A stretch of DNA of 48,174 nucleotides from a bacterium. GTDB lineage: Bacteria > Patescibacteriota > Minisyncoccia > Moranbacterales > GWC2-37-73. The stretch lies in assembly GCA_003251635.1 (NCBI GenBank), contig QKEW01000014.1, positions 1 to 48,174 of the forward strand, given 5' to 3'. Position numbers and translations under genes: made by a program. A model generated the notes under the pieces. The model was not told where the DNA came from. It ran no database searches and saw only the letters and a program-made list of their open reading frames with translations. Positions 35,434 through 46,268 of this stretch are shown here, in pieces. Position 1 is the stretch's first letter, and each line of letters begins with the position of its first letter.

Positions 35434-36150
35434 TTAGATTAGATGCATATTAACACATTGAGTCATTTCGTAAACCACATCTTTTTTCTCCACCACAATT
35501 CTCCAACCTTTTTCCTGGGCAATTTGCTTGAGGTTTTCATTAGGATTAAAAGCGATCGGATTGACCATTAACTCCAAAAAACTGGCGTCTGACTCAGTAT
35601 CTCCAATTCCATAAGAACCCTCCAAGGTTAAATCATTTTCCCTCACATATTTTTCCACAACCTGTCCCTTATTTTTGGTCGGTTCCGCCAAATAGCCTCC
35701 GGTGTAAATCCCGTCTTTTAACTCATAAACACTGCCATAAACTTGATCAAAATTCAAGTGCTTGTGATTGTACTCTCGCACAATCTCAATCGGCGAACCG
35801 GAAATCGCAATCAGATGATAGTTTTCTTTTTTAAGTTTTTTGATCAAGCCTTCAGCAAAAACATAGGTTCGATCCTTATGGAAATCCACCACCATCTTGC
35901 TGGCCCGGATAATATCCTCCTCTTTGCAACCTTTGATATATTCCTCAAACAAATTCACCAAAGCCGAACGATAAGATTCATATGTTCCCTTATGCTCCAA
36001 CCATTGAGTATAAGATTCCACAATCTCATCTCGAACCTTACGCGGAAAAACATTGATCCAGGATAATTCATTAATAAGTTCAAAATGTAAATTCTTACGA
36101 AAAATAGTACCATCAATATCAAAAACAGCTAATTTACTTTTCTCTGACAT
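35434..36150 (-). CDS. HAD family hydrolase (HAD-IB, phosphoserine phosphatase-like)
   Basis: LAVFDIDGTIFRKNL, LIAISGSPIEIVREY, GIGDTESDASFLELM. Confidence 0.9.
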   Translation of the reverse strand: MSEKSKLAVFDIDGTIFRKNLHFELINELSWINVFPRKVRDEIVESYTQWLEHKGTYESYRSALVNLFEEYIKGCKEEDIIRASKMVVDFHKDRTYVFAEGLIKKLKKENYHLIAISGSPIEIVREYNHKHLNFDQVYGSVYELKDGIYTGGYLAEPTKNKGQVVEKYVRENDLTLEGSYGIGDTESDASFLELMVNPIAFNPNENLKQIAQEKGWRIVVEKKDVVYEMTQCVNMHLI

Positions 36151-36161
36151 ATTTTTTTCTT

Positions 36162-36656
36162 TTAATTTCCACTCTTAATCTTACTACATATCTGATAAGC
36201 TGCAATTGCAAACGCCACTGAAACATTGAAGGATTTCTTAGCGCCACGCATTGGAATCTCCACGGCAAAATCGCAGCTTTGCAAAATTCTAGCGTCAATT
36301 CCCTTGGGTTCATTGCCAACAATCAAAGCTATTCTATCTTTGGGTTTAAAATTTTCCAAGGATATGCTTTTTTCAGATTGTTCCAGAGCCACGATTTCAA
36401 ACTCTTCTTTTTTTAATCTTTCCAACAATTTTCCAATCGAAGAAATTTTTTGCCAAGCCATACTTTTTTCCGCGCCCAAAGCAGTTTTAGTCAGCATTTT
36501 TTGAGCTGCCGTCATATAGGGCGCGTTTTCATCAGCTGGAGATGGACAATAACCTGTTAGGTAAATTTTTTCAACTCCCAAACCGTCAGCTGTTCGAAAA
36601 AGCGAACCGATGTTATAGGCACTGCGGACATTGTGAGCAATCAAAACCAGACCCAT
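36162..36656 (-). CDS. TrmH/SpoU family RNA methyltransferase
   Basis: LIAHNVRSAYNIGSLFRTADGLGVEKIYL, IALIVGNEPKGID, EIPMRGAKKSFNVSVAFAIAAY. Confidence 0.9.
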   Translation of the reverse strand: MGLVLIAHNVRSAYNIGSLFRTADGLGVEKIYLTGYCPSPADENAPYMTAAQKMLTKTALGAEKSMAWQKISSIGKLLERLKKEEFEIVALEQSEKSISLENFKPKDRIALIVGNEPKGIDARILQSCDFAVEIPMRGAKKSFNVSVAFAIAAYQICSKIKSGN

Positions 36657-36661
36657 AGCTG

Positions 36662-37819
36662 TTAACTGTGAATAATTACCGGAGTTCCGATTGGCGCCCA
36701 ATCATAGACTCGTTGGGCTGCGCCCACTCCCAATCGCACACAACCATGAGAAACTCGAGTTCCTAAATGATTAGCTCCTTCCTTGTAACCACTTGGCCAC
36801 TCGGGAAGTTCATGGATACCAACTTTACCAGAAGGTAAAATCGCCATCCAGTAAGGCATGAATAATTTATATTCACCCGACCAAGGCTTGGCGGCCTTAT
36901 TTTCAATTTGAAAAGATCCTTGAGGAGTTTCCATGCCAACTCGACCGGAAGAAATCAAATAGGCATCCAACAATCTTCCTTCTTCAAAAATAGTCATTAT
37001 TTGGCTTTTCAAATTAATGTCGATGTACTTTCCGCTCTGGATTTGAGCTGCGGTATAGTCTCGAGCCTGCATCAGTCTGGCATCTAAATTGTCATCCCAT
37101 TTTTCAATTTCAGCTGGCCTGGTTTCAAAAGATGAGCTAAAGATTTTTTGATAGTCACCCTCATCCGCTTTTTTTGATTTAACTGAGATCTGCAAAACAT
37201 AAACTTGGCCTTTTTTCAGTTCGCTTTTCGGTAAAATCTGAACGACACTACCTTCGTCATTGAGCTGGGAAACAAATTCCTCATTGGGATTGATTGAAAA
37301 TTTTACATTGAAATCCTCCAGGCTTCGATCAAAATTTACCACAATCGGATCTTCCATTGTCAGCAAAACATTTTTTTCACCCACAGCCGGAACCATGGAA
37401 ACAACTTGCGGCAAGGATTCGGTTTGAAATTCAAATTTAGTCTCAAATGAATTACCCCAAAAATTATAACCCTTATCAATTTGGATCTTATAGTTTGTTG
37501 CTGGCTGCCAAACTTTCAATGGCTTTAATTTTAAAACTTGATTATTCCCGGACCAAACTAATTCAAAATCACTTTCAGCTGGATTTAGCGACAAGGAATT
37601 TTTCACACTTTCCGGCAAAACTGGCTTGGAAAAATTAATTTCTATCTCCTGATCCAATTTAGCCGGAGAGTCAGCCGAAAAAGAAATTTGGGTCTGAAAA
37701 AAATCCAATTTGTTTTTGAAATAGGCAAAAGCGCCCACCGAAGCAATCGCCAAAAAAATAACAGTCAGAAATATTCTCAAACAAATTTGTGCCAAATGCT
37801 TAGCCATTTTTTCCTCCAT
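36662..37819 (-). CDS. L,D-transpeptidase (YkuD) with Ig-like N-terminal region
   Basis: C-terminal IHELPEWPSGYKEGANHLGTRVSHGCVRLGVGAAQRVYDWAPIGTPVIIH. Confidence 0.88.
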   Translation of the reverse strand: MEEKMAKHLAQICLRIFLTVIFLAIASVGAFAYFKNKLDFFQTQISFSADSPAKLDQEIEINFSKPVLPESVKNSLSLNPAESDFELVWSGNNQVLKLKPLKVWQPATNYKIQIDKGYNFWGNSFETKFEFQTESLPQVVSMVPAVGEKNVLLTMEDPIVVNFDRSLEDFNVKFSINPNEEFVSQLNDEGSVVQILPKSELKKGQVYVLQISVKSKKADEGDYQKIFSSSFETRPAEIEKWDDNLDARLMQARDYTAAQIQSGKYIDINLKSQIMTIFEEGRLLDAYLISSGRVGMETPQGSFQIENKAAKPWSGEYKLFMPYWMAILPSGKVGIHELPEWPSGYKEGANHLGTRVSHGCVRLGVGAAQRVYDWAPIGTPVIIHS

Positions 37820-37829
37820 AAAAATTATT

Positions 37830-38843
37830 TTACAATTGATAAAGTTTCTTGGCTTGCTCCCAAACCTCTGGGTAATTTTGATTTTCTTTCAACCAATACC
37901 ACCACTCTACACCCCACACATAAATCTCCGCCATTTTGGTTTTTTGAGCAAATTCAATATTTTCTTTCAATTTTTGAGCATTCATTGACTCCAGTTGTTC
38001 TTCTAGCGAAAAATTGGTAGTCCAACCCTTCAACCAGGGCTCCCCCTGCAATTCAATGACCACAAAATCATCCTGACCCACAATCATAGAAACTAGGGCT
38101 TTTTTAAATCTGAAAAAATTCGGCCCAATCGGATATTTCCAAAAACCAAATCGATTCGTGTAGACCTCTCGATACATGGTCGTTCCAAAATAATCTCCCC
38201 GCTTGGCAGCTCTAAGCCATATGCTCAATTCACCGCTGTCAGTTACCATGATTCCCTTTTGAGAATCATTTTTTTTAACGGTTTCAATTTCTTCGTCCAA
38301 AAGATCGCTGTCAAATTCAGGACAAATTCCAAAATCTAAAAATGGCTCATTTTCCACCTGCCAAATTGCCACCGCCGAATGATTCTTATAACGGTTCACA
38401 ATAACTTCCAATAGCTTCAATAAGCTTTCTTTTCTTTTAGCGTCATCATTACCAGCCCACTCCGGCACAAAACATTCCGGCCAACGCGGAACCTTTTGAC
38501 CGATTGCCAAAATAACTTCAACTCCGCGCTGTCGAGCCTGATCCAATTGCCAATCTAAATCAGCAAAATCATATTCCCCCTCCTTTTTTTCTATCCAATC
38601 CCAATAAACCGGAATTCGAATTTTTTTCACCTGTAAATCATCAATAGTAGCCAAATAGGCCTTTTGCCAATCCAAACCAATATCTTGAGCGTAGCGATAG
38701 GAAAAGGTCACTCCCAATGGGACTTTTTCACTAGGGAGCTTAACCGGCCAATTAAAATAAACCAAAAACAGCAAAGCCAAGGTACTAGCCACTGCCAGAA
38801 TTAAGGCTAAAATTTTAAGAAGTTTCAAAAAAAACTTTTTCAT
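37830..38843 (-). CDS. Glycoside hydrolase-like (cellulase/beta-galactosidase TIM-barrel) protein
   Basis: IRIPVYWDWIEKKEGEYDFADLDWQLDQARQRGVEVILAIGQKVPRWPE, IWQVENEPFLDFG, VVIELQGEPW. Confidence 0.75.
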   Translation of the reverse strand: MKKFFLKLLKILALILAVASTLALLFLVYFNWPVKLPSEKVPLGVTFSYRYAQDIGLDWQKAYLATIDDLQVKKIRIPVYWDWIEKKEGEYDFADLDWQLDQARQRGVEVILAIGQKVPRWPECFVPEWAGNDDAKRKESLLKLLEVIVNRYKNHSAVAIWQVENEPFLDFGICPEFDSDLLDEEIETVKKNDSQKGIMVTDSGELSIWLRAAKRGDYFGTTMYREVYTNRFGFWKYPIGPNFFRFKKALVSMIVGQDDFVVIELQGEPWLKGWTTNFSLEEQLESMNAQKLKENIEFAQKTKMAEIYVWGVEWWYWLKENQNYPEVWEQAKKLYQL

Positions 38844-38857
38844 AAAAAATTATTGAT

Positions 38858-39844
38858 TCAAGAAGTTAAAAGGAAAAAATCTTTACCATTTCCAGCCAAA
38901 ATCCAAATACCCACCCCGATCAAAGCTATCGCCAAAATTTTCTGTATCCAATCATTCAATTCCATTTTCTCCTTATAAATATCATGGAATCTGATTGACA
39001 AAACGGCCACCAAAGCAAGCACAAAAACAAATTGGATGCTGCCAACCGCATTGACCGCCGAAACTGAACCCCCGGAAATCGCCAAGACTATCAAAAAAGA
39101 ACCGATTCCTGCCAGCACTTTATTTAGCGTAAAAATCGAACCAGTAGAAACTGCTTTGGAAGAATTTTTTCGAGAATATTTGAAACTTCGAATTATTTGC
39201 AAACGAAATTGCGGCAAAAGCAATAAACTCAAGCCCGCCAAAAAAAATCCGATTCGATTCCATACAAAGCCGTTGATAAAATTTGTTTCATTAAAAACCA
39301 CTTTCAAAAGTCCCAGTGACATGGCTTGTAAAATTCCTGAAATCAAAGAGTATTTAAAACCGCGGAAAAATTTCAAGTTATGAATCGGCAAATCAAAAGA
39401 AATCAAAAAACAACCTAAAACTAAAATAAAAATAGCAATCACGCCAGCAGCCCCGAGTTTTTCCCCACTGAAAGCTGATGCATAAAAAATCGAGACCAAT
39501 GGAATAACTGTTCCAACCAAAGGCGCCACTCGCGATATTTCATTTTCCTGTGCGGCGCTATAAAAAGCCACCAGCCCATAAATAAAAAACAGACCCGAAA
39601 GAAAAGCAGCTAAAACCAAATAGATACCAGGATAATAAAAACCAAAAGGCGCAAAAAAGAGAGCAAAGAGACTAAACATGGCCACATAGAAAGCATAGAC
39701 CGCCGGCTTGGAAATTCTCGAATGCAAAAGATACTTATCCAAAACATTCACCAAAGCAATCAAAAAATAACCGGAGATAGCCAAAGTGAGCCAATTAAAA
39801 GAATGTAAAAAATTATTCAAATTTAAAGTTAAATTTTCCAACAT
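38858..39844 (-). CDS. EamA/DMT-type membrane transporter
   Basis: About ten hydrophobic segments in two repeats; APLVGTVIPLVSIFYASAFSGEKLGAAGVIAIFILVLG. Confidence 0.7.
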   Translation of the reverse strand: MLENLTLNLNNFLHSFNWLTLAISGYFLIALVNVLDKYLLHSRISKPAVYAFYVAMFSLFALFFAPFGFYYPGIYLVLAAFLSGLFFIYGLVAFYSAAQENEISRVAPLVGTVIPLVSIFYASAFSGEKLGAAGVIAIFILVLGCFLISFDLPIHNLKFFRGFKYSLISGILQAMSLGLLKVVFNETNFINGFVWNRIGFFLAGLSLLLLPQFRLQIIRSFKYSRKNSSKAVSTGSIFTLNKVLAGIGSFLIVLAISGGSVSAVNAVGSIQFVFVLALVAVLSIRFHDIYKEKMELNDWIQKILAIALIGVGIWILAGNGKDFFLLTS

Positions 39845-39957
39845 TTTTGTTTTTGTTTAACACTAGGGTAATTTTAGCGCATTTTTTCAATTTTCGAAAG
39901 AAAACAAAAAATCACTCTTTGGAAAAAGTGATTTTTTGAAAAAAATATTTCGTTTTT

Positions 39958-40659
39958 TTAACTCACAATCTGATTGAAATAAACACTGACATCGGAAATC
40001 CATTTGTTCACTCCCTCTGGATTGTGACCAGCGCAAGAAGAACCGCATTTCCAAACCACCATTTTTGAAGGCGTGGTCAAATCCTTTTCCACCAACTGAG
40101 ACAGACGTCCGCCAATGGCTGACACCGCCTCCTCAGGAGTGGCAAAGCACCCATAGCCCATAGCAGTACCTTTTTGACCAGCTCCTTTGTAACCCCAGTA
40201 ATTGTAGCAGTCTTGGCCATTTTGAGTCGGCACGTGCTTACCCCAATTACTTTCTTTTTTGGCGATTCCGACAATAAAGGCGGCTACCCGCTCATCTTCT
40301 TCGGCAATAAACGGCACCATCTCTTTGATTGGATAATCACCAACTATCCCATAAAGTTTCTTTTCAAACTCACTTGGCTCCAAGTTAGCTAAAAAAACAC
40401 TTTGATCTGAATTATTTTGATTAAAAATTTCTGGATTTTCTTTTTTGATTTGAGATTGTTCCAAATTTTTGGAGATAGATTGAAATTTTTCCGATCCAAC
40501 AGCTTTTTTGACAGCTACCGAGTCTTGGTAAAAATCAACCTTCAAAGATTTTAAGCAGCTGCCAGCCAGTAAAAACAAGCCTAGGGCCACCATCAAAACC
40601 AAAAATTTAGTTTTTAAAAAACCTCCCATTTTGGGCAGGGGAACATCAAAATCACCCAT
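39958..40659 (-). CDS. Lysozyme/glucosaminidase-like exported protein (copy 1)
   Basis: IAKKESNWGKHVPTQNGQDCYNYWGYKG...; N-terminal TM segment; homologous to 40848-41750. Confidence 0.6.
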   Translation of the reverse strand: MGDFDVPLPKMGGFLKTKFLVLMVALGLFLLAGSCLKSLKVDFYQDSVAVKKAVGSEKFQSISKNLEQSQIKKENPEIFNQNNSDQSVFLANLEPSEFEKKLYGIVGDYPIKEMVPFIAEEDERVAAFIVGIAKKESNWGKHVPTQNGQDCYNYWGYKGAGQKGTAMGYGCFATPEEAVSAIGGRLSQLVEKDLTTPSKMVVWKCGSSCAGHNPEGVNKWISDVSVYFNQIVS

Positions 40660-40847
40660 ATTTTATTACTAATGTTTAATTTTGTCCGATTGTTTACGGA
40701 CAAATTGTGCCTGTTGGAAACACAAAAGCAAGTCTAGCAAAAAACCGCCTCCTAGTCAATGAGTTATCCACAGCTTATTCACATTGATTTAATAAGAAAA
40801 ACGACCCTCGCGGATCGTCATATTTCACCTTCGATTTAAAATAAGAC

Positions 40848-41750
40848 TTAATTCAATTCCCGAAAATACATATTAACATCGGAAATCCATTTGCGAACAC
40901 TTTCACTGCTGTGACCAGCGCAAGAAGAACCGCATTTCCAAATGATCATTTTACTTGGAGTGTTTAGGCCATATTCATCAATCAAAGTTTCCAACCTATT
41001 GGCTACTGTGTCTACTGCGTCTTTGCGGCTATTGAAACATGTGTGCCCACCGGTTCCCATGAGTTTGCGAATTCCCCGATAGCCCCAATAATTGTAGCAA
41101 TCCTGACCGTCCAAAACTGGCACCCTTTGACCCCAGCTGCTTTCTTTGCGAGCAATTCCCACCAAAAAAGCGGCCACGATTCGATCTTTTTGGGCAATAT
41201 AGGGCACCATATCCTCGATCGGATAGCCTTTTACCATTTCGCGAATTTCCTCTTCCAATTCACTAGGTTCGCGATTTGCAAAATCTTGCATCAATTGGGT
41301 GTAAATTTCTTGCTGATCATCAATTGATCCGACAACTTCAACATCTTCACTGACCTGCAAATCATTACTATTTTCCCCGACATTTTCCGAAGGAGCAACG
41401 ACTAACTCATCCGCCCTAGCCTCTTGACCCAGATAGCGATAAATCATGGTCATCGAAAACATTCCAAATAAAATTGAAATTGCCATCGACAAATTCCAAA
41501 GTTTGAGCATTTTCCAATTCAAAGCTATCTTACCATTTTCCAAAGATTTATTTTCAAGCAAAACAATTTCCGGCTGGGTAATTTCCTGCGACTGTCTGTT
41601 TTTCTTTGGCATTTTCCTTACCACACTCTTATTGAAGCCTAATCCATCAATTTGCCTTGAATTTGTTTTTTGATAAAAACCAAAGCCATGACGAATTTCT
41701 TCGTTTGGGTTCTTTTTGATTCTAACAATATCCAGACTTCTATTTTTCAA
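40848..41750 (-). CDS. Lysozyme/glucosaminidase-like exported protein (copy 2)
   Basis: IARKESSWGQRVPVLDGQDCYNYWGYRG...CGSSCAGHSSESVRKWISDVNMYF. Confidence 0.6.
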   Translation of the reverse strand: MKNRSLDIVRIKKNPNEEIRHGFGFYQKTNSRQIDGLGFNKSVVRKMPKKNRQSQEITQPEIVLLENKSLENGKIALNWKMLKLWNLSMAISILFGMFSMTMIYRYLGQEARADELVVAPSENVGENSNDLQVSEDVEVVGSIDDQQEIYTQLMQDFANREPSELEEEIREMVKGYPIEDMVPYIAQKDRIVAAFLVGIARKESSWGQRVPVLDGQDCYNYWGYRGIRKLMGTGGHTCFNSRKDAVDTVANRLETLIDEYGLNTPSKMIIWKCGSSCAGHSSESVRKWISDVNMYFRELN

Positions 41751-41766
41751 TTTTTTTGTTTTATTT

Positions 41767-42174
41767 TTAGTTTTCCTGATTCAAACCGGCCTTTTCTTGA
41801 AAAAAACCAATAACCTGTGAATCGCCCAAGAAACATTTACCTTCAGAGTAAAGCATTGGAACTCCTCTTTGATTTTCTGCAATTGAGCATTCCTCAGCCT
41901 TCTCCCCAAATTCTGCAGCATTGGCACTGTTGGAAATTTCTTTTTTCACAAAAGAAACCGTTTGATCAATATTGTTTTCCTCCAAAAATGCTTGGACTTT
42001 GGCACAGTGCGAACAGCTCTGACTGTAAAAATAAACAATGCCTGATTCCGCTTGAATCTCTTCGGTTGCTTTTGAAGATTCAACTTCAGGCAGACTCCTG
42101 CTTCCCCAAAAAACCAATCCCACCAAAGCTATTAAAACTAATGAAACTCCGATATAAACATTTTGCTTTTTCAT
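41767..42174 (-). CDS. Membrane-anchored thioredoxin/glutaredoxin-like protein
   Basis: IVYFYSQSCSHCAKVQAFLEENN; RGVPMLYSEGKCFLGDSQVIGFF. Confidence 0.75.
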   Translation of the reverse strand: MKKQNVYIGVSLVLIALVGLVFWGSRSLPEVESSKATEEIQAESGIVYFYSQSCSHCAKVQAFLEENNIDQTVSFVKKEISNSANAAEFGEKAEECSIAENQRGVPMLYSEGKCFLGDSQVIGFFQEKAGLNQEN

Positions 42175-42195
42175 TTTGTTTAAATTATTTTTTTA

Positions 42196-43092
42196 TTATT
42201 TGCCTGATAATTCTAACATTTTTTTATTTTTTTGAAAATAAACGATGGCCGCAGTAAAAAATAAAATCAGGGCCAAGATTTGATTTAGGGTTAAATTTAA
42301 AAAAAACAAACCCAGTTGAAAATCAGGCAAGCGCCAAAATTCTAAAATAAACCTTATCAAACAATAGCCGCCGATATAAAGCAAAAAAATTTGGCCCTCG
42401 AATTTTGCCCTATTGCGGATAAGCCATAGAAATAAAAATAATAATATCCCCTCCCCCATGGCTTCATAAAGCGGTGAGGGATGGCGCAAAAAAGTTTCAC
42501 CGGCAAAATACATCCCCCAGAAATGTTCGGTCGGCCGACCCAGAAGCTCGCCGTTGAAAAAATTACCCAGCCGACCAAAAAAATAACCACCGGCCACTGC
42601 CGGCGCAAAAAAATCCGCCATTTTCCAAAAATTAATCTTTTTGATTTTTGAAAACCCAAAAGCCGCCAATGCTCCGCCAAGCAAGGCTCCGAAATAACTC
42701 ATTCCAAACAAGCCGACAAAAATTCCGTTTTGAAATGGCCAAAAAATGGCCAATGGGTTTTGCCAAAAATATTTAAAATTATAAAAAAGGACATAACCCA
42801 AGCGACCGCCAATTAGCAGACCCACTAAAATAAAAATAAAAATATCCAAAATAATTGAATAAATTTCTTTTTTTTCTAAATTTTTTTCAGATTTTTGCTG
42901 ACTGCAACCAATAAAAATGTCTGTCTTTTTTTGAAAAGACTCCCTTCGATTGATCCGCCAAGATAGAATGCAAAAGGCTGTAACAAAAGCCATTAGATAT
43001 CCCAAAGAATACCAGCGAATCGAAAATGATCCGATCAAAAAAGCGATCGGATCAATAAGTTGGGGTAAGTTTTGATAAAAATTCAACATCAA
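42196..43092 (-). CDS. lgt: Prolipoprotein diacylglyceryl transferase
   Basis: GGRLGYVLFYN, GGYFFGRLGNFFNGELLGRPTE, HPSPLYEAMGEG. Confidence 0.93.
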   Translation of the reverse strand: MMLNFYQNLPQLIDPIAFLIGSFSIRWYSLGYLMAFVTAFCILSWRINRRESFQKKTDIFIGCSQQKSEKNLEKKEIYSIILDIFIFILVGLLIGGRLGYVLFYNFKYFWQNPLAIFWPFQNGIFVGLFGMSYFGALLGGALAAFGFSKIKKINFWKMADFFAPAVAGGYFFGRLGNFFNGELLGRPTEHFWGMYFAGETFLRHPSPLYEAMGEGILLFLFLWLIRNRAKFEGQIFLLYIGGYCLIRFILEFWRLPDFQLGLFFLNLTLNQILALILFFTAAIVYFQKNKKMLELSGK

Positions 43093-43103
43093 ATCGAATT
43101 TTC

Positions 43104-44171
43104 CTAAATCTTTTCATTATTGAAACGGCTAAGCTGACGCTTAAACTCAACCGCATAGATATCCCAAAGAGACAAGAACAAGGCAACCACCACCGGTCCC
43201 AAAATAAACCCCAAAAATCCGAAAACTCCCACGCCGCCCAAAGTTGCAAAGAAAACCATCAAAGGATGCATCTGGGTATCCTTGCCAACCAACTCCGGAC
43301 GCAAAAAGTTATCAATCAATGAAATTATGAAAAGACCAACAATCAAGACAAAAAATCCTTCCCAGATACTGCCGGTCAAAAGCAAAATAATCGAAGCCGG
43401 GAACCAAATAATTGAGGCGCCGATAATCGGAACGACTGAGAAGATCATCATGATCACGCCCCATAAAATCGACGAAGGAATTCCGGCAATTGCAAAGGTC
43501 AGTCCACCAATAAAACCCTGCACAAAAGCCACTACCAGAGTTCCTTTGATTGTGGCACGCGAAATGGAAATAAATTTATCCACCAAAAGCTGTTCGTGTT
43601 CGTTCTTCAAAGGACTCAGCTTCATAATTTTCTCAGTCACCTTTTGACCATTGATCAAAAGATAATAGAGCGTAAAGAAAACCACAAAAGAAATCAAAAT
43701 AAAATTAACCACTCCCTGGTAAGCTCCCTGCAAAACTGAAATTGAAGATTGGCCGATGTTTTGCAAATAGGTCGTTAAGGATTCTTTAGTTATTAACTCC
43801 GTGATTCCCAACGATTGAGCCAAGCTGCTATCATTCACGTTGGATATAATATCATTGGTCAAAACAGAAATCTTTCCTGATTCAAAGTTGTTGTGATAGA
43901 TATTTAAAATTTCATTAGTGACTAGACCCAGCGCTAAAAAAATCGGAATTATAAAGACTAATACAGCTAAAATTGAAGTGAAAAGTGCACTCAATCCTAC
44001 CCTGTTTCGAAATCTGCGCAAGAAAAAATTGAACGGACCGCGAAAGATGATGGCTAAAACTGCCGCCAACATGATAGCCGTCAGAAATGGCTGAAAAATA
44101 AGGAAAGTTACCGCACTGATGACCACCAAAACCAAAAAGAAAAAATAAACATTGTAGTTTTTGAGCTGCAT
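43104..44171 (-). CDS. AI-2E family transporter
   Basis: Polytopic; VVPIIGASIIWFPASIILLLTG, DNFLRPELVGKDTQMHPLMVFFATLGGVGVFGFLGFILGPVV. Confidence 0.9.
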   Translation of the reverse strand: MQLKNYNVYFFFLVLVVISAVTFLIFQPFLTAIMLAAVLAIIFRGPFNFFLRRFRNRVGLSALFTSILAVLVFIIPIFLALGLVTNEILNIYHNNFESGKISVLTNDIISNVNDSSLAQSLGITELITKESLTTYLQNIGQSSISVLQGAYQGVVNFILISFVVFFTLYYLLINGQKVTEKIMKLSPLKNEHEQLLVDKFISISRATIKGTLVVAFVQGFIGGLTFAIAGIPSSILWGVIMMIFSVVPIIGASIIWFPASIILLLTGSIWEGFFVLIVGLFIISLIDNFLRPELVGKDTQMHPLMVFFATLGGVGVFGFLGFILGPVVVALFLSLWDIYAVEFKRQLSRFNNEKI

Positions 44172-44280
44172 TTTATTGAGAAATTAACAGATTACTAATA
44201 TAGCTCCATTATAGGGTCTTTTATTATTTTTTCCAAGTTTTGAAGATTGTCAAGAATTAGAGATAAAAAATATTAAAAAA

Positions 44281-44316
44281 CGTACGTACGTGCGTACGTA
44301 CGTCCGTCAGTACGTC
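44281..44316. repeat. CGTA-rich short tandem/palindromic repeat
   Basis: cgtacgtacgtgcgtacgtacgtccgtcagtacgtc. Confidence 0.8.
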
Positions 44317-44332
44317 AAAAAAATTTGCCAAC

Positions 44333-44364
44333 AAAAAAACAACTCGCTAAGCGAGTCGTTTTTT
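44333..44364 (-). terminator. Intrinsic terminator after typA
   Basis: aaaaaacaactcgct/agcgagtcgtttttt inverted repeat. Confidence 0.75.
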
Positions 44365-44387
44365 GACTTTCAAATTTGAATCAAAAA

Positions 44388-46178
44388 CTATTTTTTCTTT
44401 CTTTGAGCCTTGATTCGATCAGTTTCTTTGAGAAATTGCTTGCGAAGTCGTACACTTTCAGGCGTTACTTCCAGATATTCATCTTCGCTCATGATTTCCA
44501 AGCCTCTTTCAATTGAAAGTTCCATTGGCGGAGTCAATTGAATCGCGTCATCGCTACCACTGGCTCGCATGTTGGTCAATTGCTTGCCCTTAATCGGATT
44601 GACTGACATCTCTTCGCCCTTGGAGACATTACCAATCACCATACCTTCATAAACTTCAGTAGCCGGAGCAATATAGAGAGTTCCGCGGTCTTGCAAATTG
44701 GCTAAGGAAAATCCCAAGGCTTTACCGCTGGCCATCGAAATCATTGATCCAACTTCACGACGTTTAATTTCTCCGACGTGTGGCTTGAACCCGATTACCC
44801 GTGAAGAAAAAATTCCTTCACCCTTAGTCTCCACTACAAATTGACCTCGAAAGCCTAAAATTCCCCGAGTCGGAACTTCAAACAAAATTCGAGTTTGACT
44901 GCCATGAAGTTGCATATCCATCATAGTACCTTTTCTCTTGCCCATATTTTCAATCACCCCACCAGCCAATTCACTTGGAACATCGATGGTTGCTTCTTCG
45001 AAAGGTTCTGATTTGACTCCATCCACGTCCTTGATGATAACTTGCGGTTGAGAAACCTGGACTTCAAATCCTTCTCTGCGCATATTTTCCAAAAGGACGG
45101 CAATGTGGAGTTCTCCTCGCCCAAAAACGGTGTAATATTCTGCTGAGGAAAAATCAATTTTGAGTCCGACATTGATTTCCAATTCTTTTTCTAGACGCTC
45201 GCGAATTTGCTTGTTGGTCACAAACTTACCTTCGCGTCCGGCAAATGGTGAATCGTTAACCATAAATCGCAAAGAGATGGTTGGCTCATCAACCGTAATA
45301 GCTGGCAACGATTCTTGATTTTCATTTTCACAAATAGTTTCACCAATATCAATCTGTCCAAAACCAGCGACCATGGCAATGTCACCAGCCAAAGCCTCCT
45401 GGACTTCCTGGCGATCAGTTCCATGAAAAGTATAGAGCTTGGTTACTCGTCCCTTCTCAGAACTGCCATCCATTTTTTTTAAAACATAGGTCTGACCGGA
45501 TCTGATGGTTCCTTCATGAATGCGGCCGACTGCCAAACGACCCAAGAAATTGTCATAGCCCAAATTAAAAGGCTGCATTCGAAGCGGCGCACTTTGATCA
45601 GCTTTGGCTGGCTGAACTTTTTCTAAAATCAAGTCTAGAAGTGGCTTCAAGTCTTTTGAATCATCGTCTAGGTGTTTTTTGGCAATTCCTTGCTTGCCAA
45701 TAGCATAAATGGTGGCGAAATCTAATTGGTCATCGTCCGCGCCTAAATCCAAGAAGAGTTCATAGACCTGCTCTTGAACCATGTCTGGATTAGCGGCCGG
45801 CTTATCAATCTTGTTGATCACCACAATCGGTTTCAAACCCAATTCCAAAGATTTTTTCAAAACAAATCGAGTTTGGGGCATCGGACCTTCCTGAGCATCC
45901 ACCACCAGAAGAACGCTGTCAATTGAACGCAAAACCCGTTCAACTTCACTACCAAAATCAGCATGTCCAGGAGTGTCCACAATATTGATTTTAGTGTCGC
46001 GATAAAGAACTGCTGTGTTTTTAGCATAAATCGTGATGCCGCGCTCTTTTTCCAAAGCGTTATTATCCATTGAAACAGTTTCATCACTGACCGTTTCAGT
46101 TTGACGCATGATCGCATCTGTCAACGTTGTTTTGCCATGATCCACGTGAGCGATAATGGCAATGTTGCGAATTTCCAT
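44388..46178 (-). CDS. typA: GTP-binding protein TypA/BipA
   Basis: [67 protein letters not shown]. Confidence 0.97.
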   Translation of the reverse strand: MEIRNIAIIAHVDHGKTTLTDAIMRQTETVSDETVSMDNNALEKERGITIYAKNTAVLYRDTKINIVDTPGHADFGSEVERVLRSIDSVLLVVDAQEGPMPQTRFVLKKSLELGLKPIVVINKIDKPAANPDMVQEQVYELFLDLGADDDQLDFATIYAIGKQGIAKKHLDDDSKDLKPLLDLILEKVQPAKADQSAPLRMQPFNLGYDNFLGRLAVGRIHEGTIRSGQTYVLKKMDGSSEKGRVTKLYTFHGTDRQEVQEALAGDIAMVAGFGQIDIGETICENENQESLPAITVDEPTISLRFMVNDSPFAGREGKFVTNKQIRERLEKELEINVGLKIDFSSAEYYTVFGRGELHIAVLLENMRREGFEVQVSQPQVIIKDVDGVKSEPFEEATIDVPSELAGGVIENMGKRKGTMMDMQLHGSQTRILFEVPTRGILGFRGQFVVETKGEGIFSSRVIGFKPHVGEIKRREVGSMISMASGKALGFSLANLQDRGTLYIAPATEVYEGMVIGNVSKGEEMSVNPIKGKQLTNMRASGSDDAIQLTPPMELSIERGLEIMSEDEYLEVTPESVRLRKQFLKETDRIKAQRKKK

Positions 46179-46268
46179 AATTTTCTCTTAATCGATTAAC
46201 AAACTAAAAAACGACCGTTTCCGGCCAAAATTAAGCTCTATGAATAATAAAACAAACCGCTTAAAAAG

